From positions 1 through 64,000 of the forward strand of contig JACVTC010000216.1 in the NCBI GenBank assembly GCA_016946835.1: a stretch of DNA of 64,000 nt, in the 5' to 3' direction. Numbering within the stretch: the stretch's first letter is position 1; every line of letters begins with the position of its first letter. The DNA comes from Neocallimastix lanati (nom. inval.) (lineage: Eukaryota > Neocallimastigomycota > Neocallimastigomycetes > Neocallimastigales > Neocallimastigaceae). Made by a program: the position numbers and the translations under genes. This document shows positions 20,290-34,648 of the stretch, in pieces. A model generated the notes under the pieces. The model saw nothing but the letters and a program-made list of their open reading frames with translations. It did not search any database and was not told the origin of the DNA.

Positions 20290-23200
20290 GTTTAAATTGT
20301 AGAGTTATAGAAACTAAAAATAGTAAAAGAGGTTTAAAAACAGGATGTTCTTGCAATAAAATTAGAGTACGTATGTCTTATAATATTAAAGATAGTATGA
20401 ATGAATTATTTGAAAAATTTAAAGAAAAAAAAATTGATTTATTAAATATTGATAATATCGATGATTATTTTAATAATATTGAAAATAATGAAAATTTTAA
20501 TGACTTTTGGAATAATTTTTCAAATACATATAAAGATAATGCACATCTATTCACAACAGAAGAACGTGATAAGATAATACAAAATATGAATGATATTGTT
20601 AATGATTATAAAGATAAGATTTCTGATTCGAATAAATCAGATATTAAGATCAATGAAGATGATATATCAAATTTAGAAAATATATTATATGAAATTTCAA
20701 ATTATAATATGGTTAGATTTGATGAAGATAATGATATTAATGTTGCTGACTATAATAACGATTCTAAATCTAAATATTTTAAAGAAAAATTGTTAAAAGG
20801 ATTAAAAAAGGTTCTTAAACTGTTAAAGAAGTCTGTAAGAATTAAATTCAATAAAGAAAAATCCAGTTTAAAAATAGATCCAAAAAGTAATGGAGATTCA
20901 GATAATATAGATGAAGCAATTGAAAAACTTTCTGGAGAATTAAAAAATTTAGAAGAAACAAGTAATCAAGTATTAAAGGATATAGCTGAGGATTTCGATG
21001 AATTGCAATTTATTACTGATTATGAATTATATAGCAATGGTGAACCAAGTGAAGATAGTGAATTAGTAACTAGATTTAGGAATGAAGTTAATAATAAAAT
21101 AAGAGAAGAAGAAAATAATTTAGAAGTTATTCCATCTGAAAATAATCTAATAATCGATGAAAATTTTGTAAATAATATTATAGATAAAATAAAATCAGAT
21201 TCTGTATCTGATGAAGTGAAAGAAGGTATAATTAAAGGGTTTGAAGATGATATTAAAGATAAAAGTGATGAAGTATTAGTTAAAGAAACTTCTGATAATA
21301 TTAATGAAATTAAAAACTTTGTCAAAACGAAAGAAGAAGAAATAAATAAATATGATTCATTAAAAAATCATAAATTCAAGCCAATTAAGTTTCTTAAATT
21401 AATTAAATATTTAAATTCATTAATTGAAAAATTCAATGTCAAAGATTTTTCGTCTCAAAATAAAAAAAATAAAGTTGAAAAGGTAAAACTAAATGATGAA
21501 TTAATGAATCATATAAAAACAGATTCTGATAAAAAATTGGCTATTGCATTGAAAGATATTAATAATAATCCATTAAAAAATACAAATTATGATGAATTAT
21601 CAAATAAGATGGCATTTGTGGTTTTAGCTGCTGGGGATGAAAATGGTAGATTAGTCAAAGAAATAGATAAGAATGGTAATTTAGTTCCTATTTCTGTGAA
21701 AGTATCATATAATGGAGAAGAAAAACAATTAAGTATTAAAGATATTATTCCTAGCCTAAGAAATTTGGAAGGGGAGGAACTTAATGATAAATTTAGTCAA
21801 TTATATGATATTGCTCTTGTAAAATATGCAGAACAAATTAATAATTATTATGATGAAAACAGTGATCAAGTTATATTTAGTAAAGATCCTATAGAAATAA
21901 TAAAAGATAATAATATAATGACTTTTCTTCTTAATCCGTATAATGTTCTTGAAGATGGTAATTATAAAGGTTTTGATCTAAGTCCTGAAGACGTATACAT
22001 TACTATGAATACTAATAATAATTTAGAAAGTTCATTTAGATCATTTGTATCTGAAATTAATGAAATAAATGCTAATAATTTTGACGAATTACCTGAAGAT
22101 ATTAAGGCACGTTGGAATTCAGATATTCCTGAAGAGGAGAGAGCAGATGAATCATTATATAAAGCACTGGCAGTTCATTGTATACGAAATACTAGATGTA
22201 ATAATTATTTTAAAGAAAATAATCTTATACCATTTAATATTGTTTCATATAATAGCAAAGATGAATCAAGAGGGATTGATTTGATGAACCATTCATTAAT
22301 AATTAATGATGATGATAATAAAGAAATTTGTAATGCATTTACCTTGGTTGAAAATTTAGAAGGATATGAACTTGATAAAGTAAATGGTAATGGAGACCTC
22401 TTTACCTATGAAGAATTGAATATTTTAAATAATAATAGTGATAATCATGAAATGAATAAAATCAAGATTAACGATAACGAATATGTTGAAAAATTTAGTA
22501 TAGGATTTTTAGCAGAATGTGGATTTGATTTAGAAAAAACAGATGGGACTACATTAAAACCTGAAGATTATGCTTTAGAGAATGAAGAATTTAATGATGT
22601 ATCAGATAATGAAATTATTGAAAGAAAATATTTAGTAAAGAATAATGGAAAATATAATATGAATGTTGTAAGGTCAGATGTGTTTGACGATGATGTCACA
22701 AAGGTTAAATTAGATAATAATAATAATATCAATGATATTTCTCTAAAAGATTTTGGGTTAAATTTAATTAAATATAGAAATGAAAATAATAGAATAACAG
22801 ACAATGAATTAACTACATTAACAATTTATGGAAGTTCAATATTAGGAAAAGAATTATATAATGAAAAAGAAGACATGATTCATTATACAGATGATAATGA
22901 GTACCATTCAAGATATAATAATGTGAGAGAATCGTTAAATTTACAAAATGGAATTAAAGATATTAAAAATGAAAGATCTAGATGTACCGAAAGTAGAACT
23001 TGCTTAACAAAAACATATATAACTGGAAGTTTTGATGTAGAAAAGAAATTAATTAGTTCATTACAAAACCTTAAAAAATATGATTCAGAAAATATTAAAG
23101 TTAAAGACGAAGAAACTAGTATAAGCAGTCCCGGTGAATTATGTGATGGAGCTGAAACATTATTAAATGTGATTGAAACTTTATTAAATAGCTTTGAAAA

Positions 23201-25169
23201 TTCAGGAGCAATTACTAAGGAAGATAGTGAAAAATTCATTACTAATATGAATGAGGTGATTAATGGTCTTAATTACAGATATATGAATTCTAATTATAAA
23301 AGTCACGAATCCATTAGAGATTTAGATATGAATAAATTAAATAATATCAATAAATTATATAATCAAATGTTGAAGCAACATGTTGAAAAACATGGAGAGA
23401 TCGTAGATAGCAAAGGTAACAAAATAACCAAAATCAATAACTATAAGAGTGAAGCCGATACAGAATCTAAATTTGTTACAGATAAATTAGATGAAATTCT
23501 AAAGAATATAACGCAATTATTTAATGATGATGATCAAGATTTAAGTAATATAAATATTGTTTATAATATGGATTTAAGTGATAAAAAATTAGATGATGAT
23601 AAAACATACGAAATAGAATATATTAAAAATAAATTAAAGGAATTAGACGTATCAGGCAGTGAAGAAACTAGACAAGAATATAAAGAAAAATTATTAGATA
23701 TATACGATAAAGTAAGTGAAGTTGAAGAAGTATTTGATAGAAATAACAATGGAGGTGAAGGTTTCCTTAATAACTCACAAACCATTTATTCGGTAAAAGA
23801 AGCATTAAATACATTGTTGAAATCTAATTATCCAATGGATGAAGATGTCAACGAAAGATTAAATAGATATAAAGATACGATTAATGGATTTAAAAAGTCC
23901 GAAGTCAAATCATCAAATGTATTAACAATGGACCATATTGTAGGAAAAGTAGGAAATGTCTATGAATTTATAATGACCGATCCAAAATCTACGATGTATG
24001 TGAAAAAATATTTCGATGCTTTAAAAGATAACATGTTTGAAATAAATGGTAATGAAGTAGAAGAAGAATTAATGATGGAAAAAATAAGAGATATAAATAG
24101 AATAATTAATGAAAAAATCGAAAAATTTAAAAAATTAGATGAATCTAAAGGTCATTTTGAAGAGGGAGCTCATCTTATCGAATTAATAAGTGGTTACAAT
24201 GAATTAATTAGTACTAAATTAATTCTGAGTAAAGAGAAAGCACTAGATGTGAATTATATTTATATTCCTAATGATATAGAATTATATAGAAGATTAATGT
24301 ATATGTCTACATCTAAATATAACAAGGTTGTAGAAGGAGTTATGAGAAATAATCCGGAAAACTTTAGGGTTGATGTTAATAGACCAATACAAGAACATAT
24401 AAGAACTAATAATAAAGATGCACAATCTTATACGTTTAATAAAAATACGGTATATAAGATAAGTCAACATGATTTTGAGAATATGTTTAATGAAAAGATT
24501 AATTCCAGAAGTGAAGCGTCGAGAAAAATTATAGAAAAAGCCACACCTAGCCAATTATCCGATTTAAATACGGGGTATAGAATGGATTATAAATTAATGG
24601 ATCATACATTACCATCGTATAGAGATGCCGATAAAATAAAAGAAATTAATGAAGTATCTAAAAGCAATAAAATGTTAAGTGATATTAAAAATAATGATAT
24701 CAAGTATTTAGAAACTCATGAACAAAGAGAAGATAGATATGTAAATAATATCATATCAAGAGGTAACTTAAAAAATATTAATATTAAAAAATTAAAATAT
24801 AGTACATTATTCAGTAAATTGAGCAACTTATTAAGTAAAAATAATCCAAATAAAGAACAAGTAAGTGGAATTACTAAAGATTTAGGAAATATGTGTATGA
24901 ATAAAAAGAATGAAGTAGTAAAATTATCAGGTAATGTTCCTGAATCAGTATTCATAGAAATATATAATGACTACAATAATTTGAAAAGTAAAGTTTCAAT
25001 TTCATTGAAAAATGCACCAGAAACTAGTATTTCCATTATAAATAATAGTAATTTAAATGTTAAAATAAGTTTAGTAAATCATAATAAATCGTTTTCAAAT
25101 AAAATTAATACAAAAAGTGATGTAATTAAAAATATATCAAAAGCAAAAGGAATTTTTTCAAGAGCATGA
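19424..25169 (+). CDS. Giant secreted modular protein of unknown function, split by one frameshift
   Basis: ATG 19424 opens a signal peptide (MILIILFVLLCIICRVNC). The first frame stops at 20032. The next frame, however, carries uninterrupted coding sequence (LPNGSYYDKITNLIS...) across that stop, through the ATG at 20373, to TGA/TAA context at 25169, so the natural protein is about 1,915 residues. A one-base shift or small indel lies near 19985-20015. Internal duplication is visible. A module beginning LLILAAADNNGE (19510) recurs as FVVLAAGDENGR (about 21615). A short Cys motif (TGCSCNKIRVR at about 20345; RCTESRTCLTK at about 22980) recurs, each followed by a helical module with IQNMNDIVNDYKD / ITNMNEVINGLNY. 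An (AAT)n run encodes poly-Asn near 20255. The rest is charged and helical. No known domain is recognised. It is paired with the next secreted gene. Confidence 0.75.
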
Positions 25170-25295
25170 TGGATATGATTTTATTTTATTATATAATAAA
25201 TAATGAAATTTACTAAAATAAAAGGTATATATTAAATATAATTGTGTTGAAAAAACATCCAAAGATATATAATATATATTTTTTAAAACGAAATA

Positions 25296-25327
<32 letters not shown>

Positions 25328-25846
25328 CAGATGGATGGATGGATGGATGGATATAAATAAATATAAATATATATATATATATTTAAATAAAATATTGTTT
25401 TTGTAAAGAAAAAAAAAAGTTTGTATTTTTATATTTTAATAATAAATATTATTTTTAATAGAAATAGTAATATATATATATTTATATTTTTTTTTTTTTT
25501 TCGTTTTAAAATAAAATATTATTTTTATAAGAGAAATGTAATATTTATTTTTTTTTTTTTTAAATAAAATATTGTTTTTAAGAGAAATGTAATCGAATTA
25601 TATTTTTTAAAATAAAATATTATTTTATAAAAAGGAAAATAAAATAAAAACAATAACAAAAACAAAAAATATTATATTTTTATTTTCTTGAATAAAAAAG
25701 TTTCAAAATATTTTTATAATTATCAAATTTTTGAAATATTATTTAAAATAATTTTAAATTTTATAAAATGATTTTTATATTTTTAAATAAAAATATTATA
25801 AAAATATATATAAATTTATAGTTTTTGAAAATTTTAAATTACGATT
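25170..25846. repeat. Intergenic microsatellites
   Basis: Between the two giant secreted genes lie (GTAT)n at about 25303-25327, (GATG)n at about 25330-25351, and several A/T runs. A loosely repeated segment with AAATAAAATATT and AAGAGAAATGTAAT recurs near 25385, 25510, 25560 and 25610. It should include the promoter of the gene at 25847. Confidence 0.65.
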
Positions 25847-28800
25847 ATGAATCTATTAATTTCATTAGTGTTACTGACAATTGTTACCAATATTGGTAAT
25901 TCATTTTCGATTAATGATAAAGAAAATGAAGATATTACAAATATTGAATTTTGTCTCTACACTAATAACAATGTAATAAAAATGACCAATCCATATTACG
26001 TTGATTCTAATAATAATACGGTTTATTTTAATACTATTGAAGATTATGCAAAGTTTATTGGACCTGATTGGTTTGGTGTATCTTACTGTGGTAATAATAC
26101 ACTAGTTAATAATATTGGAAAGTATTATACTGTTATTAAAAATAAAAGTTACAATAAAAGAGAAAGTAAGGAAAATAAATCTGTAGATGTAAACGATAAA
26201 AAAGAAAAAGAGGTAGAAGATAATGAAAATAATGATAAACATAAATATAAAGATGATAAAGAAGAAGTTAAAGATGAAAATACTGATGATGTATATAGAA
26301 GTCGTAAGATAGAAGAATTAAAACAACAATATAAAGAAATTTATGATGATTTAATGAAAAATGGTATCAAAAATATTGCATTAAATAGTAATAATCCAGC
26401 GTATAATCCATATCATCCTTCATTAATTAGAGTCGAACAATTAAATGATGATCCATTAAATACTATTTATACTATAGGTATGCCATATAGATCTGAGGAA
26501 CATATTAAATTGATAGATAATTCAAAAAGTGATATGGAAGAATGTGGCAATTTTAGTAATATGAAAGGTTCTACCTACAATTGCTCTGTTTCTTTTACTA
26601 CAGAAATACAAGATACTATTAGTATATCCAATAGTAATGGTAATTCTTATCATAAATCATATGGTAAAGTTTATAGTAAAGGTGATGCTAACACTGATGA
26701 AATCAATAAAACAATTGAATTGGCAAAAACATTATCAAATTCTAAATCAATGTCTTTATCGGAATCTAAAGGTTTTAGTAATTCTATTGAAAATATATAT
26801 ACCGTTATTAATAGTAATAGTAAATCCACTACTGATAATAAGGATCAAACTATTACTAATAGTAGAGAAAATAGTAAAACTTATACAGTAAACGAAGAAC
26901 AATCTCATGCTCACACGGATTCTGGAGAAGTTGTCGAAGAATCAAATTGGAGTAAAAGTGAAGAAATTTCTCATACTGAAGAAAATACTAAAATGGAAAA
27001 AAAAGATTTTGATAAAGTAAAAAACGAAGTATATACACCGAGATTAAACGATATACCGATAGATCAGAGTCTCTTTGAAAATGTAATTATAACATCTTTT
27101 GATAACTATGTTTATCCAGCAGGTGAAAAATTATATAATATAGTTACAAATAAAGAAAAATTTGATTTTATTGGATGTAGAAGTCCATTAGAGTTGTTTG
27201 GTATTGATATGCCTGAAACATTTATAAATGATGCATGCAATGGTATTATCGGTTGGGGAGTTGACACTATTAAAGATATATTTAGTAAAAAACGTAATCT
27301 ACAATATATTAATTCTATGAACGAAAAATCGTCAAGTTCCACAACAAATCTCAAAAAGCGTGGCGGTAAAGGAGGAAATCCTTATTTACAGATTTTATCT
27401 AGTGGTGGTGAAATTATTGGTCAATATGGTAATTTTGTAGCTATGGGCGATCAAAGTAGAATACAAAGAGCTGGTATTAGATCATCCAAAAATATAGCTA
27501 TAGATCAAGCTAATTTGCAGTATCAATTAGCTTTAGCAGGAACTCATTCTTCATCTGACACAGTAACCCATGGTAGTACTAGAGGTGGTTCTATATCTTC
27601 CTCAAAAGGCTGGTATGATACTGCTACTACAACTTCTGGATTTAGTAACAGTTGGGTAAATACGGTTGGATATTCTGATGCCCGTACGACTGGTCATAGT
27701 GAAACTTCAACTAAAGAAAATTCTGTTTCAGATGCTACATCAAAAATGCTTTCATCTACCTTTAATAAAGACACTGGATGGGTTAACGAAGAATCAAAAT
27801 CAGATACATCATCACATGGATATACTTTTGGAAATTCTGTTCAAGTCAATACTAATAACCAAACCTCTTATGAATCTGTAATAGAAAAATCTGCTCAGCA
27901 TTCCTATGAAATCTCTAGAAGTAACTCCACGAGTACTACTTCAACTAAAACGGTCACAATTAATAATATTGAAGATAATTCATGTCATTCTATAGTGGCT
28001 TTGCCTATGTTCAAAACCTAAGTTGTTATCTGGGCTAAAGGTCATATAACGGAATTAAATGAAACTCGTATTACCTTTAATAGAAGTCTTATTCCTGTAG
28101 AATTTGTTGATTTTGTAACAAGTGTAATCGATTGTAAAGATAAATATAATTATAAAGAAACTTTAACTAATAATGATTTTGACAAGTTCAATTTTATTGA
28201 AAATGATAAAAATGTTAACTCGGATACCTTAATTTCAGGTGATGCTTTATTAGATGGTGAAGCCATAACAACTAAAAGTAAAAAGTATAGTTTTGGATTG
28301 TTAGGTAACGGTGAGTTAGTTTTATGTAAAGGTGATACTATTAGTGAAGAAAACTGTCAAGGAAATAAAAAAATATGGAGTAATGGAATTAATACTATAC
28401 CAGATGATCATAATGATTTAAAATTCTTTATTGGTTATAATGGCCATTTATATATCACTGCTAAAAATATTTATAAAAAAAACATAAGTAATGTTAAATA
28501 TTCGAAAGAATATATTGAATTATTTGAAAAAATAATCGATTTAGATAACAATTTGAATGGAGAAAAGGAAAGAATTAAAAAATTAATATTAGATTATTAT
28601 AAAGTTAATATTAATAATGTTGTATTGACAAATTCTATTAAAAGTAATACAATAAGTGTAAAAGAAAAAAGAGCTCGTATTCCACATCTTCCAAAAACAC
28701 AACCCATTATAACTAAAGGTACTACTGCTACAATGAGCAACCATAAATCTACAACTACTTATATAAATGTTACCACAAACAATAATAAATCTAAAACTAT

Positions 28801-31088
28801 TACAGTTACTACAAGCAGCCATAAATCTACAACAACTACTATTAACAGTAATAAATCTACAACTACTATTATTCCTACAAACATTAATAAATCTTCAACA
28901 AGTATCATTATTACAAATAATAATAATTCTACTACAAGTAATAATGCTACCGTAACTGCAACAACAACAACAACAGTAACTAGTACAACATCTCCTACTT
29001 CGGATAATCCAAATGGAATAACTATAGAAGACGATGATTATATTATTTGGGATTCTTTACCTAAAGATTTACCTTTTAATGTAGGTTTCCCAGATGATAA
29101 AGGTTATTATTTACATATTAAAGATGAAGATGATGTGAGAATAGGAGCTTCAGTGACTTTATACGATGGCGTAGGTATAAAAATTTGGGAAATTAAAGGT
29201 CATCAAGAAAATTATAATGGTTACGCTTTTCCAGTAGAATATGTATATCCATTGAATATTAATGGTAATATAAAAGCCTATTATGAATATTATGATAAAC
29301 ATAATGTACATAATACTAAAGTTGTTAATGATCTTAATACTAATACAATTTAAATGAATTGTTCTAATAGGTTGAATCAAAATGAAGCACTAATATCTGA
29401 AAATAAAAAATATAGATTTTATGTTCAAAAAACTGGAAATATGGTAATAAAAGATAATTCAAGAACTACTTGGTCTTCCAATACAGCTAATATTGATTTG
29501 TTTGATGGTCCTTATAAAATTGTTTTTTCTCCATTAGGTGAAATTATATTAAGAGATAAAAGCAATTATTCTATATGACATTCGATTAACCCGATAGCTC
29601 TTGACTCAGAAAACCTTTTAAATAGTTATAAATTCTATTTAACATTAACTAACGAAGGTGAATTAATTGTTGAAGATCAATACCATAATGTTTATTGGAG
29701 TAATTGGAATAAAAGATTATACGATGGTCATATTAGATTTGTTAATCCCGTTTTATATGAAATTACATCTTGTTCAGAACATGTAAGAAATAAATATATA
29801 TATGAAATATTTTCAGAAACAGATATATATAATTATAATTATTTTGAAAATTCCGATGAAGATCCAATCTTCATTAAAAAATACTACTTTAATAATTTAT
29901 TACCTGGAGAATCATTATTATCAGATTATAATATGTATTTAAATGTTACGGATACTGAAGTTAAACTTATTAATGGTAACTTGAACGAAACCACAATTAT
30001 ACAAAGTTGTCCAAAGGATGAAGGAGTTAAGGAATTACAATTAAATAATCAAGGTCTATTTCTAATTTGTAACAACAAAACCAAAAAAACGATTGTATCC
30101 ATTGATCCTAAATTCGATGAAAAAGGTAATAATCTTAATAAATATAATAGATTATCTATTGAATATAGACCAAATATGAAAAAACCAGAATTAATGATTT
30201 TTAATGTAAAAAATTGGGAACCGATATGGAAATACTCCGGTATAAGATATTTATCTAGTATAAGACAAGTAAATAGACCATTCTATGATAGTAGTCATGG
30301 AATAAATAATGTAATTTTATTATGAATATAATCATAATAAAATTTACATAAAAATATCAATAACTGAAGCTAATGATCATGGAGTTACTGAAGATGATAC
30401 TCATGCCATAACTAATACTACAAGTGTTTCTAGAGAAAATAATTAGAGTGGATATAAAGAAAAATCAGGTACAAAAGAATATAGTTATTTAAGTAAAGAA
30501 GATTATGACTATCATGATGATCAATATGAGCCCATCGGTAGAATAGATTATATAAATGATAAAACTTCGTATAATGACAAAAATAAAGAAATGAAAATAA
30601 TTACGAATTTATTGTATATGAAAATAATTATAGATCGGATAACGAAACACAGTTAGAAAAAAGATTTCTTCCTTTAGTAGCATTGGCACCTATAATAGTT
30701 GATTTTGCTATTTCAACTGCAGCTAGAGTATTAGTAAAACAAGGAATAAAGTATGCTGGTAAATATGTAGTTAAAAAAATAGCTAAAAAATTAGTTAACA
30801 AAGCAGGTAAAGAAGCAGCGAAAAAATCTATCTAAAAAAGTTAAAAGGGGAGAAAAAAAAATTATATAGATGGAGCAAATCAAACAGGTCTAACGGTTTC
30901 ACAAATATATGGAAATATACAAAAAAATGATAATTTAGATTTTCATATAGAATCATTTAGCCGAACTTATGATCAAAATAAAAAATTATCAACAAACAGA
31001 AAATTGGAATCAAAAAAATTTTGATCAAAAAGAAACATGGAATTGGAAAAATTTTGATCAAGTTGAATATTGGAATAAAAGAAAATAA
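25847..31088 (+). pseudogene. Giant secreted protein with bulb-lectin-like repeats, disrupted by stops and frameshifts
   Basis: ATG 25847 starts a signal peptide (MNLLISLVLLTIVTNIGNSFS). The first frame ends at TAA 28019-28021, but the same frame continues past it to TAA 29351-29353, TGA 29576-29578 (where Trp is expected, Y-S-I-stop-H-S) and TGA 30323-30325. After that, coding text continues in other frames to about 31088. Order: a Cys-containing N-terminal part; a Lys/Glu-rich linker; a Ser/Thr/Asn-rich region; a KKRGGKGGNPYLQILSSGGE segment; a second Ser-rich region. After the first stop come a GNGELVLCKGD/WSNG segment, a Thr-rich linker (28690-29000), and several G-x-L-x-I-x-D/WS-x repeats typical of bulb-type (B-type) mannose-binding lectins. 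At the end are an EKR site and a hydrophobic-cationic peptide. Function unknown; an extracellular glycan-binding adhesin is a reasonable guess. Three nonsense codons make true decay likelier than sequencing error. Confidence 0.75.
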
Positions 31089-31101
31089 CAAACGGAATAT
31101 A

Positions 31102-31145
31102 ATATTATTCTATTCACTAAATATATTTAGTGAATAGAATAATAT
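31102..31145. repeat. Perfect 44-bp palindrome
   Basis: A 22-bp arm containing TTCTATTCACTAAATA is followed without spacer by its exact reverse complement, centred between 31123 and 31124. It lies 14 bp after the last stop of the giant lectin-like pseudogene. It could form a cruciform or an RNA hairpin at the transcript's 3' end. Confidence 0.85.
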
Positions 31146-34100
31146 ATATAATTATAATTATTTTACTATTTTATAAAAATAAAATGTTTTTAAAAATTTT
31201 TAATTTCTAAAAATAAAAAATTAAAAAGTAGTATATTATTGAAAAAATATTTTAATGACGAAATCATTTATAATATATGGTTTTTCTTTTATTAAATTGT
31301 ATATTAATGACTATTTCAAATTTTTGATACTAATAGCAAGTGTTATATTGATGGAAATTTATATTTTAATAAAATTAATATTTTAACTACTCATAATATT
31401 CATTTATATAGAATATTGTAAATATTTTTTAATTGAACTTATCATATATATTATATGGACAAATAGACCAATAGTTTTAATCACAAGTAAAAATTATAAA
31501 TCGTCAATCTTATTAATTTATTGAGATAAACCAAATATAAGAAGATACAAAAATTATCTGAATTCATCTTTTCACTCAACTTTCTCAGAAAATATTCATT
31601 GCAAAGATAATATAATGTAATTAATTAAAATTATTTAAGAACAAGTAACATCTTTAGTATAAATATATATAAATTTCATTATATTGAACATCGCTAATAA
31701 CTTATTTATGTTTGGTTATAAATAACTTTATAAATAAAACATTATATTCAATTAAATTTTAATTCTTTAATTTATTTAAAAATTTACTGAAATTTATAAT
31801 TTTATTTTTTTTCATACGTAATTCTCATTTTTTTTATATATTGACAATAAAAATTAAATTTTTTATATTTTATTTTAAAGTGTTATATTTAATATATTTA
31901 GATTTCATAAATAAGTATATTTTATATATTAATTAATTATAATTTATAGTTTAATTAATAATACAATTTTTCTATTTTTATTTCTCTTATTAATTAATAT
32001 AATATCTTTCTAATAAATGGAAAATCTCTTATTATATTTACAATATTAAGTTATACATTTATTGATATTTTTATGTAAATTTTATTATGATTATATTCAT
32101 GACAAATTTTCAAAAATTCCAATAATGAAATTTTTAAACTTGTCTTATATGTTCGATATTGTTTAATGCTAAATAATAACCGTATAATTCGAAGATTTAT
32201 ATTATTAATTGATTTAATTTAATAAAATTTAATATTTTCAAAATAAAAATAGTTGATTTATTCCATTATTCAGTGTTTATTTTTTTTCGTAATTGATTTA
32301 ATTTATAATATATAATTTAATATAACTAATTTAATAAAATATAAAATGTACTTATTGTTATTATAGTTGTTGCAAAAAAAATATATTTATATAACTATAT
32401 CCACAATTATTAAAGCATTTAATATATTTTATACTATACAATTTAAAATAAAATATTTAATGAAATTTATGTTATATAATATAGTTTTAAATATATTTAA
32501 AAAAAAAAACAATAAATAATTAGTGAAAAATGTAATTTACGAAATATTTAATAATAATATATAATTAAAATTTTTATTAATTGACTTATTTTCATTATTA
32601 CATCAAACAAATTTATTTTATCTATTTATAAAATAATTTTTATTTCTTATTAAATAAATATTTTCATATAAATATCTCAAAATTTTATTAATAAATAAGT
32701 TAATAGGATAAATTATTAATTTATTGTTAATATTTAGAAAAATTTTAGAAAAATAGGTAATTTATATTATTTTAAATAAAAAAAATAATCAAAATTATAA
32801 TTTTAATTTCTTAATAAAAATAAACATTTTTTCTCAAATTAAATAGAATTAGAAATATAAATTTTATTTATATATTAACTTAATTAAATATTTTTTATTT
32901 GTAAATAATATAATTGTATTTTATATAAATTAATATTGTTTACAAAATTTTATATAAAATGAGTTTACTTTTTTTTATTATTTAATAATTATTTTAGTAT
33001 TATATAAATTAAATATATAAATATTATTTATTATTTTTATAATAAAAATTTTTTAATTGATATATTTAATTATTATACAAATTTAAAATATTTTATACCT
33101 TGCATAATAAATATTTTTTATTCATTAAAATTAAATTTTTAATTTATAATTTAAATATTATATATATATAAATCATTAATTTTTATCCTTTATATTAAAT
33201 CTACTTGTGTTTATGAAATTTCTACTATATGAAAAGCAAATTGGGTTTTATCGTATTATAATTTTAGAAATCCCTTTAATGTATTTCTCAATAAAAATAG
33301 TTATTTAATAAAATATATCACCTATATTTATATATATGATTTCATTTTGTTAAATAAATGTAATAGAGAGAAATGTATTTGGGACTTCGAATTATTATCT
33401 AATAAATGTATTAATATTCCTTATGCTTTTAATATTTAATAACTATTATTTCATTTCGATAGTATTAGTTTAAATTATATATCATTTATATATTGTACTA
33501 AACTATCTTTTGATAAATGCTTTTTTGAAAATTAATTTTCATTGAAGTTATATTAGAATCTTATAATAGATAAATTAATAATTCAATAAATAGAAATTAT
33601 GATATAAAAATAATTCAAATCATTCTTAATTTTGCTTGATTTATTTTCATAAAGTAAAATATTATTTGTAAGCCTTTCGAATATTTATTTTTTTTTTTTT
33701 ACTAATAAAGCTTCTTCAATTCATTTTATAATTAAAAATAAGCTTTTTTTGTAGGATTGAATATAATTTGCTTTTCATATCTATTATTTAAATGCTTATA
33801 TTTTTATCATTTGCTAACATTGAATACAAGTACTTATATTTCAAATAAAGATTATATATAAAAAAAATTGTTTGTATATTAGTGATTTTTAATATATATA
33901 TTTTTTTAAATTTTATTTATTTTTATTTTTAATCATTTTTCGTTTTTTTATTAGTTATTAATTTTTTATTGATTTGTTTTCTTCTTCTTTTTTTTTAAGA
34001 AGAAATTTATACTAAATTAATACCAAAAGTTAAAGAAATATTTTATAATTAACATAATATAATATAAAAATTATATAAGTATTTTTATTTTCTTTTTTTT

Positions 34101-34648
34101 TATAAATAATTAATAAAAAAATGATTATAATTAATATTATGCTAATAATACTAATTATAAATGATAATAATAATATTAATTTCATTAAAAATGATTCTTT
34201 TAATTTAAAAATAATTATTTTAATGATGATTTAATATATATATTTTAGTAATAACTAAATAGGGGATATAAATATTATATTAAATTAAAATATATTTTTT
34301 CATTTTTATATAATTTACATTATAAATAATAATATATAATTATAATTAATTTTTTTATATTACTTTAATTTATTAAGAATTCTTTTATTAATTTAATAAT
34401 ATATATACTTAATAAAAAGAAATAAAAAACTTTAAATAGTATATTAATGAATTTAACTATTAATTAAATTTATTTTTAAATTATTAAAATTTTAAATATT
34501 GAAATAAATATACTTTATTAATATTTCTAAAATTTTTTTACACTTATATATTTACGAAATCAAAATTATTTTTATTAATTATAAAAAAGAAAAAAAATTA
34601 TTTTTTAATCAATAATTATATACTTTAAACTTTTAATTGATCAATAAA
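31146..34648. other. 3.5-kb AT-rich gene desert
   Basis: I see no open frame of natural composition on either strand and no long repeat. Slightly less A/T-rich patches near 31480-31620 and 33185-33430 do not translate convincingly. It separates the secreted-gene cluster from the ankyrin-like gene and satellite. Confidence 0.6.

Noticed and set aside
29576-29578. TGA in a Trp position as evidence for a variant genetic code
   Set aside because: The same gene also has TAA stops and frameshifts, and intact genes here end normally; simple nonsense mutation is enough.
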